From Bacteroidota bacterium (GTDB lineage Bacteria > Bacteroidota > Bacteroidia > Flavobacteriales > Weeksellaceae): DNA of 64,000 nt. The translations under genes and the position numbers were made by a program. The DNA lies in contig JAEWOD010000035.1 of the NCBI GenBank assembly GCA_023461035.1, positions 186,001 to 250,000 on the forward strand, read 5' to 3'. Shown here piece by piece: positions 26,280-34,153 of this stretch (position 1 is the stretch's first letter; every line of letters begins with the position of its first letter). The notes under the pieces are model-generated. The model searched no databases and was not told where the DNA came from. It saw nothing but the letters and a program-made list of their open reading frames with translations.

Positions 26280-26345
26280 ATAAATTTCTTCGTGTGATTT
26301 TGAGATCTCTTTGTGTGCCTTGTGGTTATTTTTTATCACAAAGCT
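26280..26345. repeat. 18-bp direct repeat copy 2 within a degenerate intergenic repeat
   Basis: 26280-26297 is identical to 20047-20064. It is followed by CTTTGTGTGCCTTGTGGTTA, a form of the degenerate CTTTGTG..CTTTGTGGTTA sequence often found between genes in Bacteroidota. The gap 26233-26400 holds no gene. Confidence 0.5.
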
Positions 26346-26404
26346 CATTATTGGTAGTAAAATTATGTTGTCCAATAGTCAGGATGAAATCACAAAAAAA
26401 CTAC

Positions 26405-26457
26405 ACGTACTAAATTACACATAAGTAGTACGTAACAAAAAATACGTTGTATATTTG
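26405..26457 (+). promoter_or_regulatory. Promoter and candidate operator of the VapBC-like operon
   Basis: A perfect 8-bp inverted repeat ACGTACTA (26405-26412) and TAGTACGT (26426-26433) with a 13-bp spacer lies just upstream of the -7 box TATATTTG (26450-26457). An additional TACGT half-site is at 26443-26447. The position fits binding by the antitoxin for autoregulation. Confidence 0.5.
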
Positions 26458-26474
26458 TTTTCAAATTATAGAAG

Positions 26475-26729
26475 ATGAATACAAAATTGACTTTATCGAT
26501 AGAAAAATCTGTAATTGAAAAAGCAAAAAAATATGCTCAGGAGAAGGAAAGAAGCCTTTCAGATTTGATTGAAAATTATTTGAAAGCTTTGACAAGTAAT
26601 GAGTCAGAAAAAATTATGGACGAAGATTTATTGCCAACAACCAAGTCTTTGAAAGGCTCTTTTAAGATGCCGAAAAACTTTGATTACAAAAAAGAATTGA
26701 CTGATATTTTATCTGAAAAATATTTGTAA
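26475..26729 (+). CDS. Antitoxin (ribbon-helix-helix, DUF6364-like)
   Basis: The 84-residue protein starts with a ribbon-helix-helix type unit (MNTKLTLSIEKSVIEKAKKYAQEKERSLSDLIENYL), as in DUF6364/VapB-like antitoxins. A flexible toxin-binding tail follows, ending KKELTDILSEKYL. Its stop overlaps the PIN-domain toxin start (TAATG). It should repress its own promoter through the palindrome upstream and block the toxin active site. Confidence 0.85.
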   Translation: MNTKLTLSIEKSVIEKAKKYAQEKERSLSDLIENYLKALTSNESEKIMDEDLLPTTKSLKGSFKMPKNFDYKKELTDILSEKYL

Positions 26730-27145
26730 TGGATAAAATTCTAATTGACGCAGATGTAATTTTGGATTTCTTTTTTGACAGAAAGCCTTTTTCTATAGAA
26801 TCGACTAAAATCATAAATTTATGTGAGAAAGGAGAAATAAAAGGTTTTGTAACTTCTATAATTTTAAGCAATATTGCTTATTTGTTACAAAAAACTGCGT
26901 CTCAAGAAAAAGTAATTTCAAACTTGAAAATGCTGATGAAATTTATTGATGTTACTACAACAAGCAAAAAAAGTGTTTTAGAGGCTTTAAATTCTGATTT
27001 TAATGATTTTGAAGATGCCCTTCAAAATTTTTCTGCGGAAAATTCAGAAGAAATAAAGGTGATTGTTACGAGGAATATCAAGGATTATAAAACTAGCAAA
27101 TTATCAATAATGACACCTGAGACTTATTTGAAATCAATCAAATAA
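26729..27145 (+). CDS. PIN-domain ribonuclease toxin (VapC-like)
   Basis: The 138-residue protein has PIN-domain acidic residues in IDADVILDFFFDRKPF (Asp near residue 6-8), a mid-protein Glu/Ser segment and the C-terminal DFNDFEDALQNFSA and VTRNIKDYK blocks. VapC toxins are Mg-dependent RNases that often cut tRNA or rRNA. This subgroup, with F-x-D-R-x-P-F after the first Asp, is common in Bacteroidota paired with DUF6364 antitoxins. It is translationally coupled to the antitoxin. Confidence 0.87.
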   Translation: MDKILIDADVILDFFFDRKPFSIESTKIINLCEKGEIKGFVTSIILSNIAYLLQKTASQEKVISNLKMLMKFIDVTTTSKKSVLEALNSDFNDFEDALQNFSAENSEEIKVIVTRNIKDYKTSKLSIMTPETYLKSIK

Positions 27146-27254
27146 CGACTTCTGCTACCAAACTTCATTCATTTTGGATAGATTTTGATCTAACCATCAA
27201 ATTTAAAACGGTTGAAGTTGACTACAAGCCTCAATTAAAACAATCATTTACAGC

Positions 27255-27443
27255 TGTATTTTTTTACTTACACCGTTTTAGAATAGTTCACCTTATTTCC
27301 TTGAACGCTTACATTTCCAACCGGATCTGTATAATTAGGAGATTCAAGGGTAATAATTGAAGTAATCTCAGATAGTTTTGTTTCTACATATATTTGTTTA
27401 GTATCTGTTTTGTTATAGGGAGTTGCGCTTCTGTAAAAGTATT
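27255..27443 (-). pseudogene. Decayed duplicate of the 3' end of the heparinase II/III-like gene
   Basis: This stretch matches 30361-30550, the 3' end of the intact gene, over nearly its whole length. It includes 40 or more identical consecutive bases (around 27299-27342 against 30410-30452). Translated on the minus strand it gives PYNKTDTKQIYVETKLSEI, then ESPNYTDPVGNVSVQGN, where the intact protein has PYNKTDTKQINLQTNLSEI and KSPNYTDPVGNVSVQGN. A small indel near the 3' end introduces an early stop. No 5' part is present. Confidence 0.8.
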
Positions 27444-27456
27444 TTCATCAAATCGA

Positions 27457-27615
27457 AATCCGAAAAAAAATGTTTATCTGATAAGCAATACAGGAGAAAT
27501 TCTATTCAAATCTCCCGCCAGCTCAAAGGAAACAACACTGGACGTATCTATGTTTAAAAATGAACTTTACCAAATCGTTGTAGTTGATAATAAGGAGAAT
27601 GTTTACACTAGATAA
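27457..27615 (+). pseudogene. Remnant of a T9SS C-terminal sorting domain
   Basis: From 27457 the plus frame reads NPKKNVYLISNTGEILFKSP, then ETTLDVSMFKNELYQIVVVD and NKENVYTR before the stop. This is the second half of a type A T9SS sorting domain. The YPNP start and the cargo protein are missing, and the frame upstream is the antisense heparinase remnant. It cannot be a functional gene. The rest of 27146-27254 shows nothing. Confidence 0.55.
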
Positions 27616-27658
27616 AAGTTTTTTTCTTTACTTTGATGCAATATCATAAATTCTCGCA

Positions 27659-28729
27659 ATGAATAAGCTATTTATCATCCTAACTTCTGCTTTTTTTGGT
27701 CAATTTGTTATTTCTCAAACAACCTATGTTCCTGATGATAATTTTGAACAAAGACTTATTGTTTTGGGATATGATGACATACTAGACAATTATGTGCAAA
27801 CTGCCAACATCGCAAGTATATATAGTTTATTTATGTCTGGTGCAAATATCTCAGATTTAACAGGACTTCAAGATTTTGAAAGTCTTACTCAATTAAATCT
27901 GCCATACAACCAAATTACTGAAATCAATTTTCACCCTAATGTAAATTTACAGTTCTTTATTCTGAATGATAATCCTATATCACAATTAGATCTATCATCA
28001 CATACTAATTTATCTGAATTCAGCATAGCCAATACAAACATATCAAACTTAGATTTAAGCAATAATCCTACTCTGAGATATCTTAATTGTGCTAATACAC
28101 CCCTTTCTGAAATTGATCTATCAAATAATCCTCTTTTAATCGAATTGAACTGTTCAGATACTCAAATACAAGAACTTGACTTGTCTAATAACGTAGATTT
28201 AAGTTATTTAGTTTGTATAAACACCCAAACACAAGAACTTAATTTATCTAACAATCCTAATTTAAATGAGCTACGGCTAAACGATGGTCAATTTGAACGC
28301 ATAGATTTACGAAATGGAACTAATCAAGATATAAACTTTGTAACCTTTCTAAATAATCCAAATCTAGATTATATTTTTGTAGATGATTGTAATTATAGTA
28401 CGAATAACTGGACTAATGTTGACTCCGGAACAATATTTATTGAAAATGAGGGAGACACTTCTTGTGCTCCTTTAAGTATTAATGATTTAGATTTTAATAA
28501 TGAAATTATTGCCTACCCCAATCCAAATAATGGTATAATATTTTTAAAAAAATCACATAATATAAATATTGACAAAGCTTATTTGACCGACCTTTCTGGA
28601 AAAACCCTAAAAGAATTTACCTCTGATTTTAAAGAATTAGATATTACAAATCTAATGCCTGGAACTTATTTACTTAAAATACACTTAAAAACTTCCGCGG
28701 TTATAACAAAGAAAATTATTAAGAAGTAG
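27659..28729 (+). CDS. T9SS-secreted leucine-rich-repeat protein
   Basis: A signal peptide (to FVISQ) is followed by degenerate leucine-rich repeats of about 21 residues, from ~60 to ~240 (LSLSNNP-type units: LDLSNNPTLRYLNCAN, IDLSNNPLLIELNCSD, LDLSNNVDLSYLVC, LNLSNNPNLNELRLND). The C-terminal ~75 residues are a type A sorting domain (IIAYPNPNNGIIFLKK, ending TKKIIKK). The cargo would cross the outer membrane by T9SS and be fixed to or released from the surface. Its role is unknown; LRR surfaces usually bind proteins or glycans. It is on the opposite strand to the next gene and the two are convergent. Confidence 0.85.
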   Translation: MNKLFIILTSAFFGQFVISQTTYVPDDNFEQRLIVLGYDDILDNYVQTANIASIYSLFMSGANISDLTGLQDFESLTQLNLPYNQITEINFHPNVNLQFFILNDNPISQLDLSSHTNLSEFSIANTNISNLDLSNNPTLRYLNCANTPLSEIDLSNNPLLIELNCSDTQIQELDLSNNVDLSYLVCINTQTQELNLSNNPNLNELRLNDGQFERIDLRNGTNQDINFVTFLNNPNLDYIFVDDCNYSTNNWTNVDSGTIFIENEGDTSCAPLSINDLDFNNEIIAYPNPNNGIIFLKKSHNINIDKAYLTDLSGKTLKEFTSDFKELDITNLMPGTYLLKIHLKTSAVITKKIIKK

Positions 28730-28786
28730 GCACATTAAAAAGAACATGAATATTTGCATATCAAAAAATCAGTACCTGATATAATC

Positions 28787-30301
28787 TTATTCTTTTATAA
28801 ATTTCTCCGAAACCACTTTTCCTAATTTTGAAGATGCCGTAATCATATAAATGCCTTTTGCCAGACCAGAAACATCAAAAGATTTGACGGAAGCGGAAAA
28901 TTCTTTAACCATTCTGCCGGAAACATCCGTTATTTTTATGTTGGAAACCTCTTCTGAAAAGTAAAGGATATCTTTTACCGGATTTGGATAAATATTGATT
29001 TTTGTATTTTGAAATTCCTGTGTTGACATTCCCTCTTCAGACAACTTTACAATCCAATAATCCCAACCACCGTGATATCCTGTTACATCCCCATCATAAG
29101 AACGAGTATCTCCTGTTACAATATATCCGCCGTCTGTCGTTTGTTGAATAGATTTTGCTTCGTCTCTTGCACTGCCACCATAAGTTTTCTGCCACTTGAT
29201 AGTTCCAACTTCATCAATCTTCACTATCCAAAAATCATAATCTCCATTATTTTGGGTTACATCACCATCATAAGAATAGGATTCTCCCGCTACAACATAT
29301 CCACCATCAGTAGCTTGTTGAATAGACCTTGCTCTGTCTTCCCCGCCACCTCCAAGTGATTTCTGCCACTGGATTGTACCATTTTCTTCCAGTTTTACAA
29401 TCCAATAATCAAAATATCCGTGGTTTCCAGTCACATCCCCATCATTTGAATTAGAATATCCTGCTAGAATATATCCACCATCAGTAGTTTGCTGAATAGA
29501 TTCTGCTCTATCCTCTCCGCTACCTCCAAGTGATTTCTGCCACTGGATAGCGCCAAACTCATCAATTTTCACTATCCAATAATCATAATCTCCATTATTT
29601 CCGGTTACATCGCCATCGTTAGAATCAGAATATCCTGCTATAATATATCCGCCATCTGTAGTTTGTTGAATAGACGTTGCTAAGTCCAGTGAACTTCCAC
29701 CATAGGTTTTCTGCCACTGGATAGTACCAAGTTCATCTATTTTGACAATCCAATAATCGACACTTCCTTGATTTTCGGTTACATCTCCATCAATTGAATC
29801 AGTTAATCCTGCTATAATATATCCACCATCTGTAGTTTGTTGTATAGAATATGCATGGTCAGTATCGTTTCCACCATAATTTTTTTCCCATTCGATAGCC
29901 CCAATCTCATTTAGCTTTACAATCCAATAATCATGACGACGGACGTGATTTTCAACATGCCCAAATCCCGCTACAATATAACCACCATCTATAGTTTGCT
30001 TAATGGAATTTGCCATTTGTTGCCCAATCCCTCCAATTGATTTCTGCCAATGGATTGAGCCAATTTCATCGAGTTTTACGATCCAATAATTGGACGCTCC
30101 GGGCTGATCTCCGTTTACATCACCATCCTCAGAAAAAGTATAACCCGCTGCAATATAACCACCATCGGTGGTTTGTGTAATAGTGGAGCTTGAATCTCTA
30201 CTACTTCCGCCGTATGCTCTTTCCCATTCAATGGTAGGCGCAGTTTGCGCATATACCAGAAAAGAAGAGATAAATACAACCAATAAGCTAATCTTTTTCA
30301 T
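28787..30301 (-). CDS. T9SS-secreted protein with seven WIVK/DGG repeats (predicted beta-propeller)
   Basis: A signal peptide (MKKISLLVVFISSFLVYAQ) is followed by seven tandem units of about 55 residues, each with W-[EQ]-K-x-[YIL]-G-G, TTDGGYI.AG, DGDV and YWIVK. Seven blades suggest a closed beta-propeller. Most units have an acidic SxDGDVTGNxGDYDYW loop that could bind calcium. The C-terminus is a type A sorting domain (INIYPNPVKDILYF, ending VVSEKFIKE). The ATG at 30301 is the signal-peptide start. The neighbouring polysaccharide lyase genes are on the same strand. Confidence 0.85.
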   Translation of the reverse strand: MKKISLLVVFISSFLVYAQTAPTIEWERAYGGSSRDSSSTITQTTDGGYIAAGYTFSEDGDVNGDQPGASNYWIVKLDEIGSIHWQKSIGGIGQQMANSIKQTIDGGYIVAGFGHVENHVRRHDYWIVKLNEIGAIEWEKNYGGNDTDHAYSIQQTTDGGYIIAGLTDSIDGDVTENQGSVDYWIVKIDELGTIQWQKTYGGSSLDLATSIQQTTDGGYIIAGYSDSNDGDVTGNNGDYDYWIVKIDEFGAIQWQKSLGGSGEDRAESIQQTTDGGYILAGYSNSNDGDVTGNHGYFDYWIVKLEENGTIQWQKSLGGGGEDRARSIQQATDGGYVVAGESYSYDGDVTQNNGDYDFWIVKIDEVGTIKWQKTYGGSARDEAKSIQQTTDGGYIVTGDTRSYDGDVTGYHGGWDYWIVKLSEEGMSTQEFQNTKINIYPNPVKDILYFSEEVSNIKITDVSGRMVKEFSASVKSFDVSGLAKGIYMITASSKLGKVVSEKFIKE

Positions 30302-30359
30302 AATCATTACATTTTTACCCAACACAATTTAGCGTTTTTTTCAAATTCAGAAAAGAACT

Positions 30360-32177
30360 TTAAAAATATATTTTCTTGCTCACACCGTTCTTAGAATAGG
30401 TTACTGTATTTCCTTGAACGCTTACATTTCCAACCGGATCTGTATAATTAGGGGATTTAATGGTAATAATTGAGGTAATCTCAGATAGATTTGTTTGTAA
30501 ATTTATTTGTTTAGTATCTGTTTTGTTATAGGGAACTGTGCTTCTGAAAAAGTCCTTTACCGATGCTTTATCTCCATCATTTAATGATTTGATGGTTAAC
30601 GAAATTTGATCGGGAAAAGAAGCTTTTGCTATATTAGCATTTACCGAAATATCCGTTGCATTTTCTCCCAAATTAAATATCTGGGTTAAGGATTTTGTTA
30701 AACTCACATTGTCGCTCTTATCTTTTACGATAATTACGTTTGGATGTATATAGATTAATTTTCTCCTCAGATGAATGCCATCATAAAAATTGTGTTCAGC
30801 TTCCACTATCTCATAATCATCTTCTCTTGTATAACTTGTAAGTTTTGAGTATTTATCCTTACCATCCAGTGAGTAATTTGAATTATTGACCACCACCGTA
30901 TTATGCGCCAATGCAGAAGCCAACTGAGGCCGATAGGTTTGTTCATAGCCATAATATCCCTGATCCGTAAAAATATCTGTCTTGAAAGTTTGAAAAATGA
31001 AAGATAAATCATCGTTATGTTTATGCACTTTTGAATAATAGTTGGCAAAAAGGCATAGATAACTCTTATCAGGTGTGCCGGTTCTGAAAGTAGCGATGTT
31101 GTTATCAAAACTCACCATGGAAGGGAGAGAATAGTTTTTTGTCAAATCCACAAGCCGTTTATCATTGTCAAATTTTTCTATCATTTCCTGATTAACTACT
31201 TCAACCTGACTATCTCCCCACAACGGAAATTTCAAATCCGGTTTTATTAATTGTAAAAGAGCATCATTCATCCTCAAATATTTTACCGTCAAGGAAGGGT
31301 CTATGTTCTCTTTGCCTACAAGGTCAAAGATGGATTTAAAAAGATTGTGATTAAAAACATGATATGTGGTCGAGTGCTCTCTGGCTAATCCCGTCGGGTC
31401 GATAATTTTATTAAAATTATCCAGCGATCGGGTTGCCGCAATATCGCGCAATGAATTTGACAAATTGGCATTGGGCTTTGTTATTTTCGCAAGATAGAGC
31501 AACGAGCGATCCATCATGATAGCATGATTGTTTGGAGAATAGTGAGCCGGATCAGTCATAAAAATGACATTGAGAGAAACATGGTCAAAAGCCCTTTTAA
31601 TAAAATCAATATCAGGCGTTTCCAGTTCCAATTCACTGGCAATTGTTTGCAAAACATGAAGGGTTCTGAACGCCGTTGCATGATCATACCATGTGTATTC
31701 TGAAGTTTTTTGATCCAAAGAAGGATGATGCAAAATATAGCTGTCTATATATTTTTTCGCACGATCATGATACACTATGTTTTTTGTATCCTGATACGTA
31801 TGATTTAAAAAAGAGACAAACAATAAATTTTCAAAATACAGTTGCCATGTGTTATTGTTTTCCGGGTTCTCTGTCCAGGTTATTTCATCAAAAGGTTTAT
31901 AGAAAGGTTTAAACGTATGCAATACTACGATGGTGTCTTTGAGAATTTTATCCGAGTACCCTTTGATCTGTTCCGATGAAAAATTCGGAACCGTTCGGGG
32001 GATTTCAACAAACTTTATGGATTTATTAATATCTGAAAGACTGATGGAATACTTCACGGAATCATTTATGGAAATGTTTACAGTAGTTTCTTTTAATAAT
32101 TTTTCTTTCTTTTCCTGCGGAGAAGCACAAGCGGCAATCAAAAGAAACAATAGCAATAATAAATAACCTTTTTTCAT
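30360..32177 (-). CDS. Heparinase II/III-like polysaccharide lyase, lipoprotein
   Basis: This is a 605-residue lipoprotein (lipobox LIAAC, Cys17, then ASPQEKKEK). It has the two-domain layout of alginate, heparin and oligo-alginate lyases. The N-terminal helical toroid carries WYDHATAFRTLHVL, NNHAIMMDRSLLYLA and REHSTTYHVFNHNLF (candidate catalytic Tyr/His). The beta-sheet domain has YYSKVHKHNDDLSFIF, the family's metal/active-site HxHxD-LS block. Such enzymes cleave uronic-acid polymers by beta-elimination. The locus makes ManNAcA, a uronic acid, so its own polymer could be the substrate. The ATG at 32177 is 4 nt after the stop of the beta-helix gene. A broken partial copy lies at 27255. Confidence 0.82.
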   Translation of the reverse strand: MKKGYLLLLLFLLIAACASPQEKKEKLLKETTVNISINDSVKYSISLSDINKSIKFVEIPRTVPNFSSEQIKGYSDKILKDTIVVLHTFKPFYKPFDEITWTENPENNNTWQLYFENLLFVSFLNHTYQDTKNIVYHDRAKKYIDSYILHHPSLDQKTSEYTWYDHATAFRTLHVLQTIASELELETPDIDFIKRAFDHVSLNVIFMTDPAHYSPNNHAIMMDRSLLYLAKITKPNANLSNSLRDIAATRSLDNFNKIIDPTGLAREHSTTYHVFNHNLFKSIFDLVGKENIDPSLTVKYLRMNDALLQLIKPDLKFPLWGDSQVEVVNQEMIEKFDNDKRLVDLTKNYSLPSMVSFDNNIATFRTGTPDKSYLCLFANYYSKVHKHNDDLSFIFQTFKTDIFTDQGYYGYEQTYRPQLASALAHNTVVVNNSNYSLDGKDKYSKLTSYTREDDYEIVEAEHNFYDGIHLRRKLIYIHPNVIIVKDKSDNVSLTKSLTQIFNLGENATDISVNANIAKASFPDQISLTIKSLNDGDKASVKDFFRSTVPYNKTDTKQINLQTNLSEITSIITIKSPNYTDPVGNVSVQGNTVTYSKNGVSKKIYF

Positions 32178-32181
32178 AATC

Positions 32182-34002
32182 TTATTTTTGGAGAAAAACT
32201 TTAATGGAAACATATATCTTTAAACCATTTATATCAGGGCTGCTAGTGAATATTACATTATTGGTAGTGTTTCTTGGTGATAGATGACAATAAAATCTGC
32301 CTTGTAGAATATTATCGGTTGGAAAGATGGCTATATAATCAACCCCTTTTTTGTTAATGTATGACATAGAAACGGATATTAGTTTTTCAGGGGACGTAAT
32401 GAAGGGGTTTTTCGTCCCGGATGCGAATACAAGAGCAGGCCCCTGTCCTCCCGCTGTTAGGTATGGCGTATCAAGCAAATGGACATTATTGTTAATGAAA
32501 TTTATGTAAGGATTTGATGTCCCGTTCCATTCAAAAGTAAAATCTAATACTTCCGGTTCCATATAACCCGTATTTCCATGGTTATGAACAAAATTTGTCC
32601 ATTTATTTTTACCTAAAGTAACTGAACAATTTATCATTTTCAATTCCTCATCAGCGTATTGAACATCCGAAACATTATTTTCAATCAAACTATTTGATGT
32701 GTCTTTTAAATAAATAGCTGATTTAATATGATTTCCTTGAATAATATTGTTGCTTATGATATTATTCTTTATAGTTCCCTCCCTCCGGAAAATGCAGATA
32801 GCGCGGGGATGATCACCACCAACTATTAAATTGTCATAAAAAATATTGTTATTGGAAATATTAACATTACTATCTTCACTATACAAACCATAAGTGATAC
32901 CACTATTCTTAATTATATTACCCTCTATTACAGCATTTGCACGTCTATTTAAGATTCCTACTTTAGCATCAACTGCACTACCGGAGGCAGTTCCGCAATC
33001 GCTGATCAAATTATTGGAGACAATAAGTTCTCTTTTGCTTTGCATATTGTCAACATTTGCAAAGGCGATTCCGTGAACCATTACATTACTTACAATATTG
33101 TCGCTTATTAACGCTCTTTCGCTGGCATGAGAATCACTTCCTACCCTATTTGCTTCAAATATAATATTATTGGTTATGGTAATATTACGGGCATGTGTTA
33201 AAGGGTATTTTAAACCTCTCATCATTATGCCATATCCCGGGTTTATTTCTACATCAATTTCAACAGCGTCAGGATGGCCTATATTCCTGACCGTATTATT
33301 TGTGATTAAGCAATTGTTTACACCATGAACACATATACCTGCATCATAAATATCATGAGCAAAATTGCCTTCAATCCTAATAAAGTCACACAAATTATTC
33401 TGAACAGCTGAGGAATCACCAAGAAACTGCACCTGAATACCTGTGTAATTAAATCCGTCTACTTCTACATTTAAAATGTCGATGTTTTTACATCCATTTC
33501 TTATAAGAATACCTATCCCCGAATTTCCGATAATCCCACCATTATGAGTTCCAAGGTTGGTTTGAGTGGAGTTTCTATTATGTCCCCAGCCTATTCCTTT
33601 TTTTAATGTATAATCCTTCTCTCCGCCGCCTTCATTTTGCCAATTTGGAATAGGAGGGGTATTATGATTTTTCGACAGAAAATTTCCAGGACCAGAGAGT
33701 CTGCCTCCCGTAATTACTATGTTATGTACATTATTTATTTCAAGAATTCCCCAACCATACTTTTCGGTAAATAATCTGGCTCCCTCTTCCAGATAAATTT
33801 TTATATTATTTTGAGGAAAATGGTTTTGGGAATCAGTTGTATTTTCATTTATTTTCAACAAACTGTTTAATCTATAATTTCCTTCCGGAATATAGACTTC
33901 ACCTCCATTTGGCGGCAGCGCATTAATAGTTGCCTGAATAGCAGGTTGATCGTTATTTGCCCCATTTCCAACTGCCCCAAAATCTAATACATTTAAAGCC
34001 AT
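32182..34002 (-). CDS. Right-handed parallel beta-helix protein (pectate-lyase-3-like), no signal peptide
   Basis: The 606-residue protein starts MALNVLDFGAVGNGANNDQP, the usual opening of Pectate_lyase_3/GH28-like and phage tailspike beta-helices. Many beta-helix coils follow (NIVITGGRLSGPGN, GIGILIRNGCKNIDILNVEV, NCLITNNTVRNIG, NITITNNIIFEAN, NANVISNN-type turns rich in Asn) up to about residue 480. A beta-sandwich-like C-terminal section follows. No export signal is present, and the promoter 17-24 nt upstream leaves no room for a longer start. Relatives are pectate lyases, C5-epimerases and tailspike depolymerases; which of these cannot be decided. It is the first gene of an operon with the heparinase-like lipoprotein. 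Confidence 0.78.
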   Translation of the reverse strand: MALNVLDFGAVGNGANNDQPAIQATINALPPNGGEVYIPEGNYRLNSLLKINENTTDSQNHFPQNNIKIYLEEGARLFTEKYGWGILEINNVHNIVITGGRLSGPGNFLSKNHNTPPIPNWQNEGGGEKDYTLKKGIGWGHNRNSTQTNLGTHNGGIIGNSGIGILIRNGCKNIDILNVEVDGFNYTGIQVQFLGDSSAVQNNLCDFIRIEGNFAHDIYDAGICVHGVNNCLITNNTVRNIGHPDAVEIDVEINPGYGIMMRGLKYPLTHARNITITNNIIFEANRVGSDSHASERALISDNIVSNVMVHGIAFANVDNMQSKRELIVSNNLISDCGTASGSAVDAKVGILNRRANAVIEGNIIKNSGITYGLYSEDSNVNISNNNIFYDNLIVGGDHPRAICIFRREGTIKNNIISNNIIQGNHIKSAIYLKDTSNSLIENNVSDVQYADEELKMINCSVTLGKNKWTNFVHNHGNTGYMEPEVLDFTFEWNGTSNPYINFINNNVHLLDTPYLTAGGQGPALVFASGTKNPFITSPEKLISVSMSYINKKGVDYIAIFPTDNILQGRFYCHLSPRNTTNNVIFTSSPDINGLKIYVSIKVFLQK

Positions 34003-34018
34003 AACTTTGTATTTTTAA

Positions 34019-34026
34019 CAAATATA
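34019..34026 (-). promoter_or_regulatory. -7 promoter box of the beta-helix/lyase operon
   Basis: TATATTTG on the minus strand lies 17 nt upstream of the start codon. The only intergenic DNA to the right (34003-34153) also holds the divergent promoter at 34111. Confidence 0.6.
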
Positions 34027-34110
34027 GGATTTTCGTTTACTCACTTATAGTTTCATTTCCGTTTTTATATTATTTCGAGCCATTGAACAATAAAATTTAT
34101 ATTTAAACAC

Positions 34111-34118
34111 TACATTTG
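34111..34118 (+). promoter_or_regulatory. -7 promoter box of the wzy-GT-asnB operon
   Basis: TACATTTG (TAnnTTTG) lies 36 nt before the TTG start at 34154. It appears to drive the co-directional block through 42602. Confidence 0.55.
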
Positions 34119-34153
34119 CAAAATTAAATTTCTTTCATAGTAAGAAACAAAAC

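Noticed and set aside
25354..27658. Mobile element or integrative island
   Set aside because: Despite gene remnants and a toxin-antitoxin pair there is no transposase, integrase, tRNA-associated attachment site or terminal inverted repeat.
28787..30301. Regular ~165-bp spaced repeats that could suggest a repeat array
   Set aside because: They are coding repeats of one secreted protein in a single open frame with protein-level conservation; there are no short identical repeats with unique spacers.
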